Below are positions 23,101-34,800 of a stretch of DNA of 64,000 nt, in pieces. Made by a program: the position numbers and the translations under genes. Numbering within the stretch: the stretch's first letter is position 1; every line of letters begins with the position of its first letter. The notes beneath the pieces were generated by a model. That model searched no databases, was not told where the DNA came from, and saw only the letters and a list, made by a program, of their open reading frames with translations. The stretch comes from Takakia lepidozioides (Eukaryota; Streptophyta; Takakiopsida; Takakiales; Takakiaceae). The stretch is from positions 69,070,001 to 69,134,000 of the forward strand of contig CM060733.1 of NCBI GenBank assembly GCA_030704615.1, given 5' to 3'.

Positions 23101-24621
23101 GGGCGTTTCCGACACTCGTAAGACCTTGCCACCATTCCCACATGGCAGCGTGACTACTCTCTTGCGGCCATCTATGACCGCTCCGGATTTACTCAGAAAG
23201 GTCATCCCCAAAATGAGATCTACTCCATCGATCTCGCAGATGGTGAAGTTCTCACGTCCCTCCCAACTCCCCAGTTGAAGAGGAACATTAAACGCCAACC
23301 TTGTCGCCAACTGTGGTTCTCCTTTGGCAGAACGCACCTCAATAGAGGCCCCCACGTCACTTGTCGGGAGTCCCAGCTTTTGTGCCGCCGCCGGTGTCAT
23401 GAAGGAGTGCGACGCTCCTGTGTCCACCAACAACGACACATTAGTTCCGGATATTATCCCATCCACGAACAATAACTGACTCCCTTTACGCAGGGCGCCA
23501 GTTTCTTGATACAACTCACAATAATAGTTGCCTACCTTGCAAGTCCTGGCGACCACCGCTTCCACCAAGCGACTGATGGTATCTTCCGACAGATCCGTGG
23601 TCGCCCGAGTCATGTTCAATTGCCGGGGCTTCGTGCACTTCTTGGCCATGTGCCCGGGCTCCCCGCAATTGAAACACACTCCATCAAAGGTCGCCTTCTG
23701 TCCGCCATAAGCCGCTCCACCCGCTTTTCCTTTCGAAGCACCGGGTGCCGCCTTGACGTGTGAAGGCCCTCCCTTCGATTTCCACGTGCCATTATCGCCG
23801 CGTGGCCTATCCCACTTCTTTTCCGGTCGGAAGGAGTCACCTTCCCGCTGGGTCTTCTTGTGGTTCAGCTCCGTACGGCCTTGTCTCTCACCCCTAGGGA
23901 CATCCGAGAAACATTCAGCCCTCTCAATTGCCTCGTTCAAAGTCTTGGGTGGCTTCTCCTCCAACTTCCGCCTAGCCCATGGGGCCAGTCCCGCCACAAA
24001 GTTGAAGACCATTTCTGGTTCTGCCATGTCCGCAACTTCAAGCAACAGCACATTGAAAGCCTGGACATACCCCCGAATGTCATCTGTTTGCTTCAAATTC
24101 CTCATCTTGTCCCGGGCAAGCCAGGACGCATTGAGGGGCACAAACTGTCTCTTCATCAATTCCTTGAACCCACTCCAGTTCAAGGTTTCCGGGCTTGGGC
24201 CTCGGTCGTGAAGGCGTTTCTGCCACCATTGTTGAGCATAGCCCCTCAAATAGGTGGGAGCCACTTCCACCCGATCCTCGTCACTCAACTTGGCCGCCCG
24301 AAAGTACTGCTCTAGCTCCAGGAGCCAGGTGTTGAGTGCCTTCCGATTTCGAACGCCCTCGAAGGTGCCGGGTTCCTTAGGCTTCACCTTAAACTTTGCC
24401 TTAGTGGAAGTGGCATTAGCCGCCTTCAACACGTCTTTCAACGTCCCGCCAAACTGCGCCAACAACCCTTCCCAAAAGACTGCCGGCATGGGAGGCATCT
24501 CTTGGTTTGTCAGAGCTCTCAAGGATTCCTCGGGCTCCGACTCCTCGGATTCCTCCCGCTCTTGAGCGGCCTCGTTTTCGGAAACATTCATTGCTTCCTC
24601 AAACGGCCGCCTCGGTGACAC
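20129..24621 (-). pseudogene. Chromovirus gag-pol polyprotein (frameshifted)
   Basis: Read from 24621 downward. Gag ([18 protein letters not shown]) is followed by a zinc knuckle ([16 protein letters not shown], about 23690-23640), an aspartic protease ([12 protein letters not shown], about 23440-23400), reverse transcriptase ([29 protein letters not shown]), RNase H (EIHTDASDFAIGGVL), integrase (HDSPLAGHGG; SMDFMTAMP; DGQTERVN) and a C-terminal chromodomain (EYEVEAILKSRR...EYLVKWKGY, about 20290-20200). The frame breaks near 22470, 21300, 20840 and 20590. At least two of these look like single extra bases in homopolymers (TTTTTGGG near 22480, TTTTC near 21345). With near-identical LTRs, assembly error is as likely as true decay. 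Confidence 0.95.
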
Positions 24622-24737
24622 GTCGCCCCCATCGGGCTCACCAGGATCATCATCTTTTGGGCCGTTCCGCTTTCACTTTGGCTTGCCCAACCCCATGATG
24701 AGGCCAATCCCAAGGACGATCGCGTACTGAACTCTAA

Positions 24738-24749
24738 GCTCTGATACCA
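24738..24749 (-). other. Primer binding site (tRNA-Met initiator)
   Basis: The minus strand reads TGGTATCAGAGC, 2 bp inside the 5' LTR. This is the standard primer site complementary to the 3' end of plant initiator tRNA-Met. Confidence 0.95.
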
Positions 24750-24751
24750 AG

Positions 24752-25477
24752 TGTCGCGCACCTCACTTCGGTAAGCTCCCCTTCAAGTCATAGTTACTCG
24801 CTTTGATGCGCGCGCCAGACTCCCAACCTGGCCGCCCGAGCCAACTTGGAGCTTCGGCTGCTCACCGGGACATAACGGTCCCCCTTCGCTTCCCTCTAAA
24901 CCCTCCACCTATTTGGGACTAGGAGAATTCCCTTTGGTAGATGGCAGTCCGGAACAGCTCCCCACTCTTTGGTCGCTTTCCGGCTCGTTCGCTTACTCAC
25001 TAGTTTTTGGTCACCAACGGGCTTGCACCGTTCTCGGGGTTACTACTCCCTATATATACTTCTGTAGCTCTCCGCGGGGGTTTCATAACCAGCCATGCCA
25101 TTTTATGGTGAACCACCACGAAAACCCTCGACTCCCGGTGATGAGTCGCGGTGAGTCTTGGCCCACTCATCACGGCCCCTATGGACCGTGATGAGTCCCA
25201 AGGCTCCCCACGACTCCCACCACGAGGTCTCCGCCCCCATGGTGAGTCCTATGCCACCCCCACTAAGTCCCGCTAAGCTACCACCACCCCTTGTGGAGCC
25301 ACCCCCACCGCAACCCGGTGTGCGGGGCTCCACCTAGTGAGCGCCTCCGCCTCCTTGAGTGCCTTGGGCACTCAAGGGTGCTTCAGCCCCCCATACCTAT
25401 CGCTGCCGATGCCCCCACTACAGGGGCAGCCCCTCATGTGTCCCGACCCCCTGCCCTCAAGGCAAAGGGCCGCGACA
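24752..25477 (-). repeat. 5' LTR of the young chromovirus
   Basis: 726-bp direct repeat of 18498-19223. By eye the two differ at about six sites, for example T/A in GCGCGCC(T/A)GACTC, G/A in CCG(G/A)GCC, and G/C in GTAGCT(G/C)TCC. That points to a recent insertion. Confidence 0.97.
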
Positions 25478-28400
25478 TGAGGCCTCTAACATCCTGAAAT
25501 GCAAGGACTTGAAAGGAAGGCATCGCGTATGTACCTGTACAGAAGGCGCATTGCTGCTTTGTCCGCGTTCGGCTGGTCGGTGAACTCGTGGCTCCGGCGG
25601 GCATGGGGTATCTCCCGAAAGAATAGGTCGGTTTTGTACAGCAGAAAGTACCTTGTCACATAGTCGCGTAGGCTCTCTACTGCAGGAGAAATCTCCATCT
25701 TGAACTGATGTGCTTGTGTGTCCAGCTGCTCTTGCGCATTCGTCGTCACCTGTGGAGATTCTCCATCAGATCGCTTTCCTGAAAAAATACAATGAATCCA
25801 ACCCCTACAAGAGTAGAAGCGCCAAACAAAGCGTGGGGAAGTACCTGAAACCACCATGTCATGCGGTTCATCCACATGTCGAATGTCGGGTTAGACAGTT
25901 TGTCCGGTTTGGGGAAGCTCCACATGTCCCTTGTACTTTGGGAACCATTCCAGATTTGGAGCCACCGGGTCTGTCCAACCACCCAACATATTCGTAAGCG
26001 CCAAACACCACAAAAACGAGTTGTTGCCATCACAATTTGGTTAAGAAATGTATCACCTTTTCTGTTGCATCCACACAGGATGTGGCTAGACGATGGAGCT
26101 TCTCCAATGTCATCGTGGGCTTTAGAGCGCGGGAGTAGTGCTTCCCCACCTCCACCACAAAGTCGGCACCAAGGGCGGGATCAGCTATGGCCACGTACTT
26201 TACCATCCGCGACTTGTACTTTATGCGGGCCCTGGCCTCCGCAGCTTTGAGATACGATTCGAGTGCCGGGAGGGTTAGATTCTTCTCCTCTGACTCCATG
26301 TAGAACCTGCGCGCATGTGCCAAATCCTGCTGAATTTTCGTCTGTCAAGAATGCGCACATAAGATTAGAGATCCTGCTCATTACTTTTTCTTCTATTGGG
26401 GGAGGAGAGACAGATTAGCTCAACAAAACAGTCAGGAGCTTTACCCGAAATATGTAGTCCACCATGGCATCCATGCTCAGCCTATACCAGGTTCTATCTG
26501 CCTTTGCCTCCGACTTGCGCAGGAGGTCGGCACTGAGCGAATTGGCAAACTCTTGCACCCCCTGCTTCCCGACATCCTTCACTCGGAAGAGCATATGGGA
26601 CAAGTTGGTGGTAATGAAGGCATTCTCAGTCACCCTGCAATGCCACATTTCCATCAAACAATACTGAAATGGGAATTTTGAACAAATATGAGGATTCGCA
26701 ATGAAATGACTTACAAATTTTGGGTCCAAAAGCAAGAGGCATTGTAACTTACGAGTTGATGTCCGCCATTGCAGCTTTGAGAAGACTGCGATCTTTGGGC
26801 CCCGCAACCTTCAGCACAACACACTCCACGGCGAAATGCCAATCGAGGTCGTTGGGGTGGGCTTCGGCTATGTGCTCCATCCATGCCAGGAGGCGATGAT
26901 TGCCGTCCCACACGTAAAACATCTTTCCGGACAAGTGCTGGAAAAGACGATCAGTAGCAATCGATCTCTCGAACTCCTCATTTCGCCTTTGCCAATGGGG
27001 ACCCCATTTGTCCACCTCATCGGAAGTGTGGGCACGGGAAGCTCCGTGGTCGTTCTCAATGGAAACGTAAAACGCGGCAGACCCCATTCGATATCCATCC
27101 CGGAAAGAGAATTTCAGCTTGTCGATATCGCCTGGGAGGGCAGGTCTCACCACCTGCAATGACACCAAGCGGCAAAGGGGAATTCGAAGCTTGGCCGGGT
27201 ACACCATGCCCCCCAGCACCCTGCCAATGTTGTTGTGGGTTGCCTCCAACATCTTGGCAGCGGCCAACTTCATATCCGCCTCCGACATGACGTCTGCTAC
27301 AGAAAGGTTCTCCAGCAGCCCACCAGGACCGCCAAATCCAGCCTGTATGCTGCGGGTTTGGGGCCTGGGGATGTCCGGGAGGATGTCATCCTGGTCAGAA
27401 AGCTTAGTGTCATCCTCCTCAACATGGTCAACCACCGGCGAAACCACCTCGAGCACTCTCCCCGTCTCTACTGCCCTCTCCCCGGCTTCACCTCGAACTT
27501 GCACAATCCGTGCTCTTTGTGGTGTTCTTTCCTCTCCTCCACTCTCCACCGTATGGGTAATTGCGGGGCCTGCTCTTTTCCGCGATGGTGTAACCGGTGT
27601 GTTACTGCCTCTTTGTGGTGTCTTGGAGGGATCCACCGTCTCTGTGCATCCCTCGCTTACATGGGCATCTGTCATTTCGGCACCCCTGGCCTCTTCAGTG
27701 GCCTTTTCTCTTTCCTCCTGGCTAGCCTTCTGTCTCGCCTGTTCTTTTGCCCTCTCTTTTGCCCTCTCACGGGCTTTCTGTTTCTTCCTAGGGCTAGCAG
27801 CAGGGGAGCCCTCCAGGACGACCACCTTTGATTGAGGAGAATTGACACCCTCGCGTGCACTGCTCACTCCCCCCTCCACACCCCGTGACGGCTCTCTCGC
27901 CGGGGATTGCATGTGCTTGGCTTTCTTCTTCTTCTTTGCGTGGGCGGGCCCTACTGCATGTGCATCAACAACCTCCATTGTCGGATCTGCTGTCCTCACG
28001 TCCTCATGCCCTTCACCTGCCATGCCGCGTGCACCAACCTCCCCAATGCCTATTCTGTCGTACTCTCGCTGCAGGTCCTCCCGTCCACCAACAAAAGGTT
28101 TTAGTTTCCCCTCCCGCCCTAAGTTGGGCGATCCAAACATGCGATGAGTTGGAGCTGTCGATGATACCACCAGCGTGCCGGGCTCGTCGTCACTCTGTCA
28201 TTCCCGAAAATCGTGAGAACCAACATCGGAATGAAAACCATCATCGCAACGACCAGCGCAACCACCATCGCAACAATCGTGGAACAACAATGAAAACAAA
28301 ACAAAACCAAGTATGGAGTGGCATGGAACAACAATGAAAACAAATCCAACCAGTGCCTAAGAATGACATGCACAAGCAGCCTTCTCAAGAGCTGCCGGCT

Positions 28401-29084
28401 TTGCACACGCATTGCAAACTATCTACGGTTCACTCAACCGGTAACATGAAACACGATGAACAAATGAACACGAATTCCATAAGACGGGAAAACAGGGTGA
28501 AATGTTTTGAAGGCACTTCATCTGCTCAAACAATCTTCTCAGCTCAACATGGATTTCCTTAATTTTTAACCACTCTGACCTTGATCATTATTCTCAATAG
28601 CTCCTGCTTTTGCGATGCAACCATACGCTTCCAGCGATGCTAGGCTGAAGATGCGAAAACAAACCAAAAAACGAAGTAAACAACAAAGCGAAAGCGGAAG
28701 TGGCTTGCCTGGGAGTACTCGGCTTCAGTTGGCGCGGGTTGTGAGCAAGACACTGGAATCTCCTGCTGGAGCTTAAGTTTGGCCATGCGAGAGATTGGCC
28801 ATCGTCCGTAGTACAAAGCCTTCAACTTCCGCCGCGGTCTGGATGTGGGGTCTCTCTCAGGAGAGCCACGCCCTTCACGCGGCATAAGTCCCAGCAAAAG
28901 AAAAAAGATCTCAGTATTTTTGCGTACATGCCTCGAATAGAACTTCATCCAAGTTTAGCATCAGGTTTCCAAGACGTATCGAGGAAGCAAGCGCGGAATC
29001 CCTGTGTCGCCATCACGAATCAAAACCGACGGCGGAGGACATTTAATGCCCAACTACGCAATTAAATGTTGAATGAAGTATGAC

Positions 29085-29325
29085 GCAACGAAGCCCTCGG
29101 CGCCGAATTCCCATCCGCCAGGTAAGTCGGAGCGTCGAATTTCCGTCATGCAGGTAATTCGAAGAGCGGATGGATAGAAATCCGGCGCCGAATTTCCATC
29201 CGCCAGGTAACTCGGAGCGCCGAATTTCCGTCATGCAGGTAATTCGGAGAGCGGATGGATGGAAATCCGGCGCCGAATTTCCATCCGCCAGGTAAGTCGG
29301 AGCACGGATGGATGGAAATCCGGTG
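29085..29325. repeat. Tandem array with GGCGCCGAATTTCC motif between the genes of element A
   Basis: About two units of roughly 113 bp. Each has GGCGCCGAATT(T/C)CC, a CCGCCAGGTAA(G/C)TCGGAG segment, TTTCCGTCATGCAGGTAATTC and GCGGATGGATGGAAATCC. The GGCGCCGAATTTC core is the same as in the intronic array at 17724-18480. It lies in the divergent intergenic space between the ParB-like gene and the transposase gene. The open frames here are repeat artefacts. Confidence 0.75.
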
Positions 29326-29432
29326 GGACCGAATTCCCGTCGGATTTCCCTCCGGACGATTTCCATCTGACATCCTGGTGGGTACCTCAAAGAGAGAAGT
29401 CCGCAACGAAGTAAATCCAGAGCCCAACCCAT

Positions 29433-30172
29433 CAATGAAGACGAGCGAGAACCGGGTTGTTCACAACCTGTCCGACTCCGATGAGGTCATGGAAGTTCCG
29501 AGATCGCCCTGGAGATCAGGCAAGTCCTCAATGGACGTCAGTGGACGAGGGAGTCATATTCCCAGCACGAGCACCACAATTCGATTCATTCTTGAAATTC
29601 TGCGAGAGCTTCACATGGATGGACACCGCTCGGAGCTGGCCGGGCTGGACTACAGCAAGTTCGCAATTAAATCGGTTACATGCCTTCCCGCAGACGTCGA
29701 CGGTAATATCTTCTTTGAGTTCCCTCCTCGGACGGACTACTTGAGGGCGTCCGGAATGTTGACAGATATGGATAGAAAACATGACGGTCATCCTTGGTGC
29801 GTCACCAAAACCACCAGCATGAAGATGCTCGATGGTGTGCGGGTGCGCTACGTTGTTTGTGCGGGCGCGTTGCGGTGTTTCTCCCCAACTTGCTTCCATT
29901 TTAAATCCAGAGGTCACAGGAACGAGACCGATTGGACAGGCACAGCTCATCAACCATTTCGAGCTCAGGAGAAGGTTCCGAACTCCACATTTAAGTGTGC
30001 GCATTGCAAAGAACCACCACACTGCATGTCTGTTTGTAATGCCAAGCAGTTCTATGTGTTGCACCGTTTCGCTCCAATCTTGAAAATCCCGGAGTACGAG
30101 TCCATTTCAGATTCATACAGATGCGTCGGACTTCGTAATTGGGGATGTATGTCAGCCATTTCATTTGAATGA
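29433..30172 (+). pseudogene. Mutator-like transposase, N-terminal part, copy A (truncated)
   Basis: The open frame matches the N-terminal third of copy B (minus strand, 46636-45059) at ordered blocks: DVDGNIFFEFPPR against EFDGDVVFELPP; MDRKHDGHPWC against MDKKHDGHPWC; GHRNETDWTG against GSPNETEWEG; KCAHCKEPPHCMSVCNAKQF against CKYCKTARTCIGTCKARMY; then YVLHRF. The cysteines suggest zinc-binding DNA-recognition modules. The match ends at about 30085, and the frame closes at 30172 beside gypsy sequence, so the catalytic domain is lost. The ATG at 29433 is the likely start. Confidence 0.7.
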
Positions 30173-30335
30173 ATCAAAAATTGTCATGGACTGAGTTTTC
30201 TTTCCCTACAGTCATTGTTGTATGATTGTTGACAATGGTCATTGGTTTGGATCACCAAAAAGCAAGCGATATTAGAGCATATTTGTAAAATAGATTTTCA
30301 AATGTCATGACATGCAAAGCTGATGATTTTACTCT

Positions 30336-33300
30336 TCAGGGATTGGCTAATACTGTGGGAAGTCTTAGTGAGTCTGTTGTCACTCAGTTTGCTGCCATGC
30401 AGGCTCATCAATAGAGGTGGCAGCCTCAACATGGTCAAGGACCAATAGGTGGTAACAATAGAGGTCGAACCCAGACTGGGCAAGCCTATGAGGGTAATCG
30501 CGCTGTCTGTTACATTTGTGGGTCATTTGAACACTGGACGAAGCATTGTCCAGACAGAGCAGGGCTACCAGAGCTGATCAAGAGCAAGAAAACAGCTAGT
30601 GGCTCTTCCCCTCCTTTAAACTAGAAAGATCTCTTGGGAAGGGGGCAAGAGGTCCATCATCTACCAACCCTACTTCTTCTGTTCCAATTCAAGCTATTTT
30701 ATCTACTAACTTTAAAGCTTTGCATTGTCCTCTCAGTAGACAGACTGCTGGGCAACAGATCAGTCCCCTCATGGCCCAATGCCATATCCACGAGCTCAGC
30801 TTTCCCTGTGTGATTGATACTGGCTGTACTATATCTGCTATACCTTTAAGTGTTGTGAGAATTCTTGGTCTTAAACTATGCCCTACCACGGGTATTGAGG
30901 TGCTTATTGCAGATGGATCCAGGTATGAGCCCTTAGGACTAGTCACTGTTCCCATCAGGATTCATAAAAGGGAGGTTGTGGTGACCTGCATAGTCACCAT
31001 TGGTGATCAATTCCTTCTAGGCCTTGATTGGATGACTGGAGCTGGTGCCACCATCAGCTTAGCTGACTACTCCCTTCGCTTTAACAATGGAGAAGGGCAT
31101 GAAGTAGTGGTTCCCTTGAAAGCAGTGAAGATCAAGGCTGGGTCTGCTACAGCCAATTTGTCCAGAGTCCAGGCCCTGGTCAAAGAGATACAGCAGAACT
31201 CTCACTCCAACCTCAATTGGCATGATTTCTACAGATATCAACCTGATCTTCAACTCTTATATCAGTGGCATGTTCCTGGTGCTAAAGATAGGACATGGGT
31301 GCCCATAGCTATTCCAAAGAATTCTACTCTGATTCGTGCACCTCTCAACATCATCATCCCTGCCTTGACCCAGAAGGTGGTCAAGTCTGGTCTGGCTTTT
31401 TTGTGTCCAGCTGCTCATTTCCTAGAAGTTGAAGGATGGAGAAAGCTGACTGCCCTTAAGCATTGCCTGGTAGCCAATGGTGTTCTAGATAGAGGGTATC
31501 GGCAGGAAGTCAAGATTCTGATTGTTAATCCCGAGTGCTTCTCTGTGACTATAAAAAAGGGGCAGGTTCTGACTCGCATCACTGCTCTTCCCATTACTGA
31601 CATACACGAGGTGCAGGCTGGTTTTGGGCTTGAGGCCATTGGCATCCAACATGGTCCCTTAGATGAGGTTGCTGCTTTTGCTGCAATTGCACCACCACCT
31701 GTTCATGATCTCAGCCTAAGAGATAAGAAGGCCCTCACCAAAGTCTTATCTGAAATCAAGTTGGGCACAACTCTCTCCTCAGGACAAAAGATGAAAGTAG
31801 AAATGCTTATTGCAAGGAATCTAGATGTTTTCAGTTGTCTACCGGGAGAGTGTCAAGGAACGTGCTATAATCTAAGAAGAAGTCCAGAAAATGCTTAATG
31901 CTGGTGTGATCAAACCTTCAGTATATCCTTGGGCTAGTCCAATTGTCCTGGTTGGTAAGAAAGATGGCACCACCCGCTTCTGTGTTGACTTCAGGAAGCT
32001 GAATGACATCACAAAAAAAGATGCCTACCCTCTACCCAGGATCAATGAAACCTTGGATCAATTGCATGGTGCTACAATTTTCTCCTCTCTTGATCTTGCA
32101 TCTGGCTTTTGGCAAGTTTCTCTTACTGAAGCAGCCAAGGAAAAGACCTCATTTGTGTGTCGCATGGATAAGTACCAATATGAGACCATGCCTTTTGGTT
32201 TGTGCAATGTCACCTCTACTTTCCAACGTCTCTGGACATTGTCTTGGGCAATCTTCGCTGGGAGTGTGCTTTAATTTATGTCGATGATATCAATGTTTAC
32301 TCAGCCAGTTTTGATGCTCACTTAGCTGATCTGCAGCGTGTTTTCAGCAAATTGCGCACTACAGGTCTCAAAGTGAAGCCCAAGAAATGTGAGTTATTCA
32401 TGCCTGAGCTACACTTCCTTGGTCATATTCTGTCCAAAGATGGTTTGCTTCTTGATCCTGCCAAACTTGAGTCTGTTTGGGGCTTTCCTATCCCCAGGGA
32501 TAAACATTGTATCAAATCTTTCCTTGGATTATAGACGCTTCATAAAGAACTTTGTCAAGCTTGCTCACCCTCTGACCAAGGTGCTATGCAAAGATGTCAG
32601 GTTTGAATGGACCTTCTCCCAGCAGGCTGCCTTTGACACCCTTCGCAAGGTTTTGTGTTCAGCTCTCATCCTGATGTTTCCCAACTTTGAGTTACCTTTC
32701 TTGCCCCAGACTTATGCATCTGATGTTGCCATCTCTGCAATCTTATGTCAAGTAGTAGAAGGCAAGGAGCATGTCATAGCTTATGCATCTCGTCGTCTTG
32801 ATTGTCATGAAATGAATTATTCCATATCTGATAAGGAGGGTCTAGCCCTGGTCTTGGGTGTGAAGCATTTTCGGCAATATTTACATGGCAGCCGGTTTGT
32901 GGTAGAGACTGATCATCTTCCACTAAAGGCTCTTGTTAAGCCTAAGGAACTTCATGGCAGACTTGCTAGATGGGCTATGTACCTGCAGGAATTTGACATG
33001 GATATAGTCTACAAGAAAGGCAAGGAAAACACGAATGCTGATGCACTCACACGGGTTGATCCTCCTACCAGCAGGCCTATGCTCAACTTGGATGACCTGG
33101 TTACTGCTGATGCTACCCCTCCTCCTGATCCTGCCTCTCTTCTCAACCTTCTTTGTGCAAATCAAGAACCCTTAGCCCTGGATTCACATGACATGTTGTA
33201 TGTCTGGGGCTGGTCCAGCCTATTGGATGATCCTGGTTGACTTATTCGTGTGTTAGTATGTGTGGTGGATCTATCGCTTCGTGAGAATTCGGATAAGTTT

Positions 33301-34603
33301 GGTGGAAGTTCCTTGTTGTGTTTCAGTCCTTCTCTCTCTTAGGCCCCCGAGTTTGTTGTGATTCAGCTGCTGCACTCCGGTGTGACTATTGGCTTGAGCC
33401 TCAAGGCCTGATTTGGCTGTCCATGAGTAGTAACAAATGAGGTGAAGGTATCCCTGGCTGGAGATCATAGGTGTAGGCACTCCAGACCATCTTCTCTAAA
33501 ACCCATTGTCTACCTCTTATGTGCAGTGAAGTCATGGATGATCAACTACATGCTACGCTACTCCAACGATGCCAATCAGGATGTTCGCCAGCTGGCCTTT
33601 CCGAGTCCTTGCGTAAACAAATTCTCTATCATGTGTCTACTCACCGTTTTATGGGTGATAAGCTTTTCAATGAGCTCACTCAAGGGGGAGTGCTATGCTA
33701 CTTGGAGGTGTCACCACGGAGCCAGCTGAATGCTTTATTGGAGCATTTCCATTGTTCCTTGTATACAGGTCACCTTGGTATCAAGAAAACTGTGGCCCGC
33801 ATCCAAGAGGTATATTATGGCTGGGAATTCACCGAGACGTCACCGAGTTCATCTCTAAATGTGAAGGTTGTCGTGCTAACATTGCTCTCCCTAGGGCCCG
33901 GATCTTGTATGAGCTGCAGCCTTTGCCTATCACCCATGCTTTTGCTCGTGTTGGCATTGACTTAGTAGGACCCCTCGCACTCACATCAAAGGGTCGAAGC
34001 TACCTTTGTGTTGCTACCGGCTACTTGACTAAGTGGGTAGAAGTCCGGCCTTTGTGTTCCAAGGCTAGTGATGTTGTAGCTCAGTTCTTCTTCAATGAGA
34101 TCCTTATGCGGCATGGGTGTCCTCGGGAGATACTAACGGATCAGGTCAAGGAGTTTTGTAACCAGCTCCTCATGGTGGTTTGCTTCAACTTCGGTATCAA
34201 GCATTCCACCACCGCCCCATATCATCCCCAAACCAATGGCCTTACGGAACGCTTCAACCAAACTCTTTGCCGCATGTTGGAGAAGAATGGCGCACTTACC
34301 AGGGAGTGGGATACCTTTCTTCCCCCTATTCTCTTTGCTTATCGCACCGCCGTGCATGCTAGCACCAAGAAGACTCCTTTTGAGTTGTTGTATGGTCGCA
34401 AGTGTGTTTCTCCTTTGCATTCTACCCCTCTTATCTCTACTGTTGCTGATCCGGTTGATCTTGAGACCTTTGTTGAAGATCTTCATGCTCGCCATGCGGT
34501 GTCTATCCATGATGCCAAGACGAACATTGATAAGGCTCAACTAACCCAAGCCCATTATTTTAACAAGCGTGTCAAGTATTCTAACATGATTACAACATGG
34601 TAA
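30336..34603 (+). pseudogene. Ty3/gypsy gag-pol polyprotein, 5'-truncated
   Basis: Domain order: gag tail with zinc knuckle (VCYICGSFEHWTKHC, about 30505), protease (CVIDTGCTISAIPL, about 30810), reverse transcriptase (SPIVLVGKKDGTTRFCVDFR, about 31940; LIYVDDINVYS, about 32275), RNase H (about 32700-33050, ETDHLPLKALVKP, ENTNADALTR) and integrase (VGIDLVGPLALTSKGR, about 33950; TDQVKEF; NGLTERFNQTL, about 34230). There are frame changes near 30640, 31890, 32210, 32400 and 33720, plus a TAG at 30412. No chromodomain is seen. The element replaces the downstream half of the transposase gene of element A. Its 5' LTR is not present. Confidence 0.92.
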
Positions 34604-34800
34604 GCATGCATGCAAATCTAAGCTCAAGATCAACGGTCCATACTTGATCTATCATTTTACGTGGGCGACGTGCTCTTATTCTTCCCCAAGGCTCTAACAC
34701 TGAAGTGCGGGATGAATCTGTTTCCTTGATGGACTTGGTGCACTTCGAACTAGTTTTTGATCTCACGTGTATCAATGTGGAGGGGCGCACGGTGGGGTGA

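Larger units (their letters stand above)
18498..25477 (-). mobile_element. Chromovirus-type Ty3/gypsy LTR retrotransposon (young)
   Basis: Two direct 726-bp LTRs (18498-19223 and 24752-25477) both begin TGTCGCG and end CGCGACA. They differ at only about six positions by eye. The element is flanked by a perfect 5-bp target duplication, TGAGG (18493-18497 and 25478-25482). The minus-strand primer site TGGTATCAGAGC lies 2 bp inside the 5' LTR, and a purine-rich GGTAGGGGTG abuts the 3' LTR. The coding part (20129-24621) has gag, protease, RT, RNase H, integrase and a chromodomain. It sits in a large intron of the ParB-like gene copy A. Confidence 0.97.
16461..28885 (-). pseudogene. ParB/Srx-like DGNHR protein, copy A (methyltransferase part missing)
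   Basis: Exons on the minus strand: 28885-28709 (possible GC donor), 28194-26754, 26634-26445, 26342-26057, 25970-25845, 25778-25535, 17699 to about 17337, and a last exon about 16930-16461. The N-terminus is basic and low-complexity. The conserved core near 27190-26760 has IPLCRLVSLQ...VVRPAL...IDKL and, at about 26910-26896, WDGNHRLLAW, the layout of ParB-N/sulfiredoxin-like domains (beta strand, RP box, then DG.HR). Later exons (TTNLSHMLFRV, KLHRL, LLYR, MYTDV...WYVDLP) match copy B exon by exon, including the phase of the 7.8-kb intron. The final exon (GRRNVPFFARGDF) matches the end of copy B, but the methyltransferase exons are absent. One in-frame TGA lies near 17480, and the join at 17337 is unresolved. 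Function unknown; nucleic-acid binding or nuclease activity is possible. Confidence 0.65.
16250..30178. mobile_element. Element A: ParB-like gene plus Mutator-like transposase (right end truncated)
   Basis: Inferred unit. The left end near 16250 (GGGCTGCTATTTCATGAGCGGC) resembles the inverted right end of element B (GGGGTGCTAGTCCGTGAGTGGC). Both subterminal zones hold TGAGC repeats and CACGGAAATAGG. Inside lie a spliced ParB-like gene (16461-28885, minus) and a divergent Mutator-like transposase N-terminus (29433-30172, plus). This is the same gene pair and head-to-head layout as element B, in the opposite orientation. The right end is missing: homology to the transposase stops at about 30150, where 5'-truncated gypsy sequence follows. 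Confidence 0.6.

Noticed and set aside
29255-29435. N-terminal extension of the transposase frame upstream of 29433
   Set aside because: It reads through the 113-bp tandem repeats, which are open on both strands, so the ATG at 29433 is preferred.
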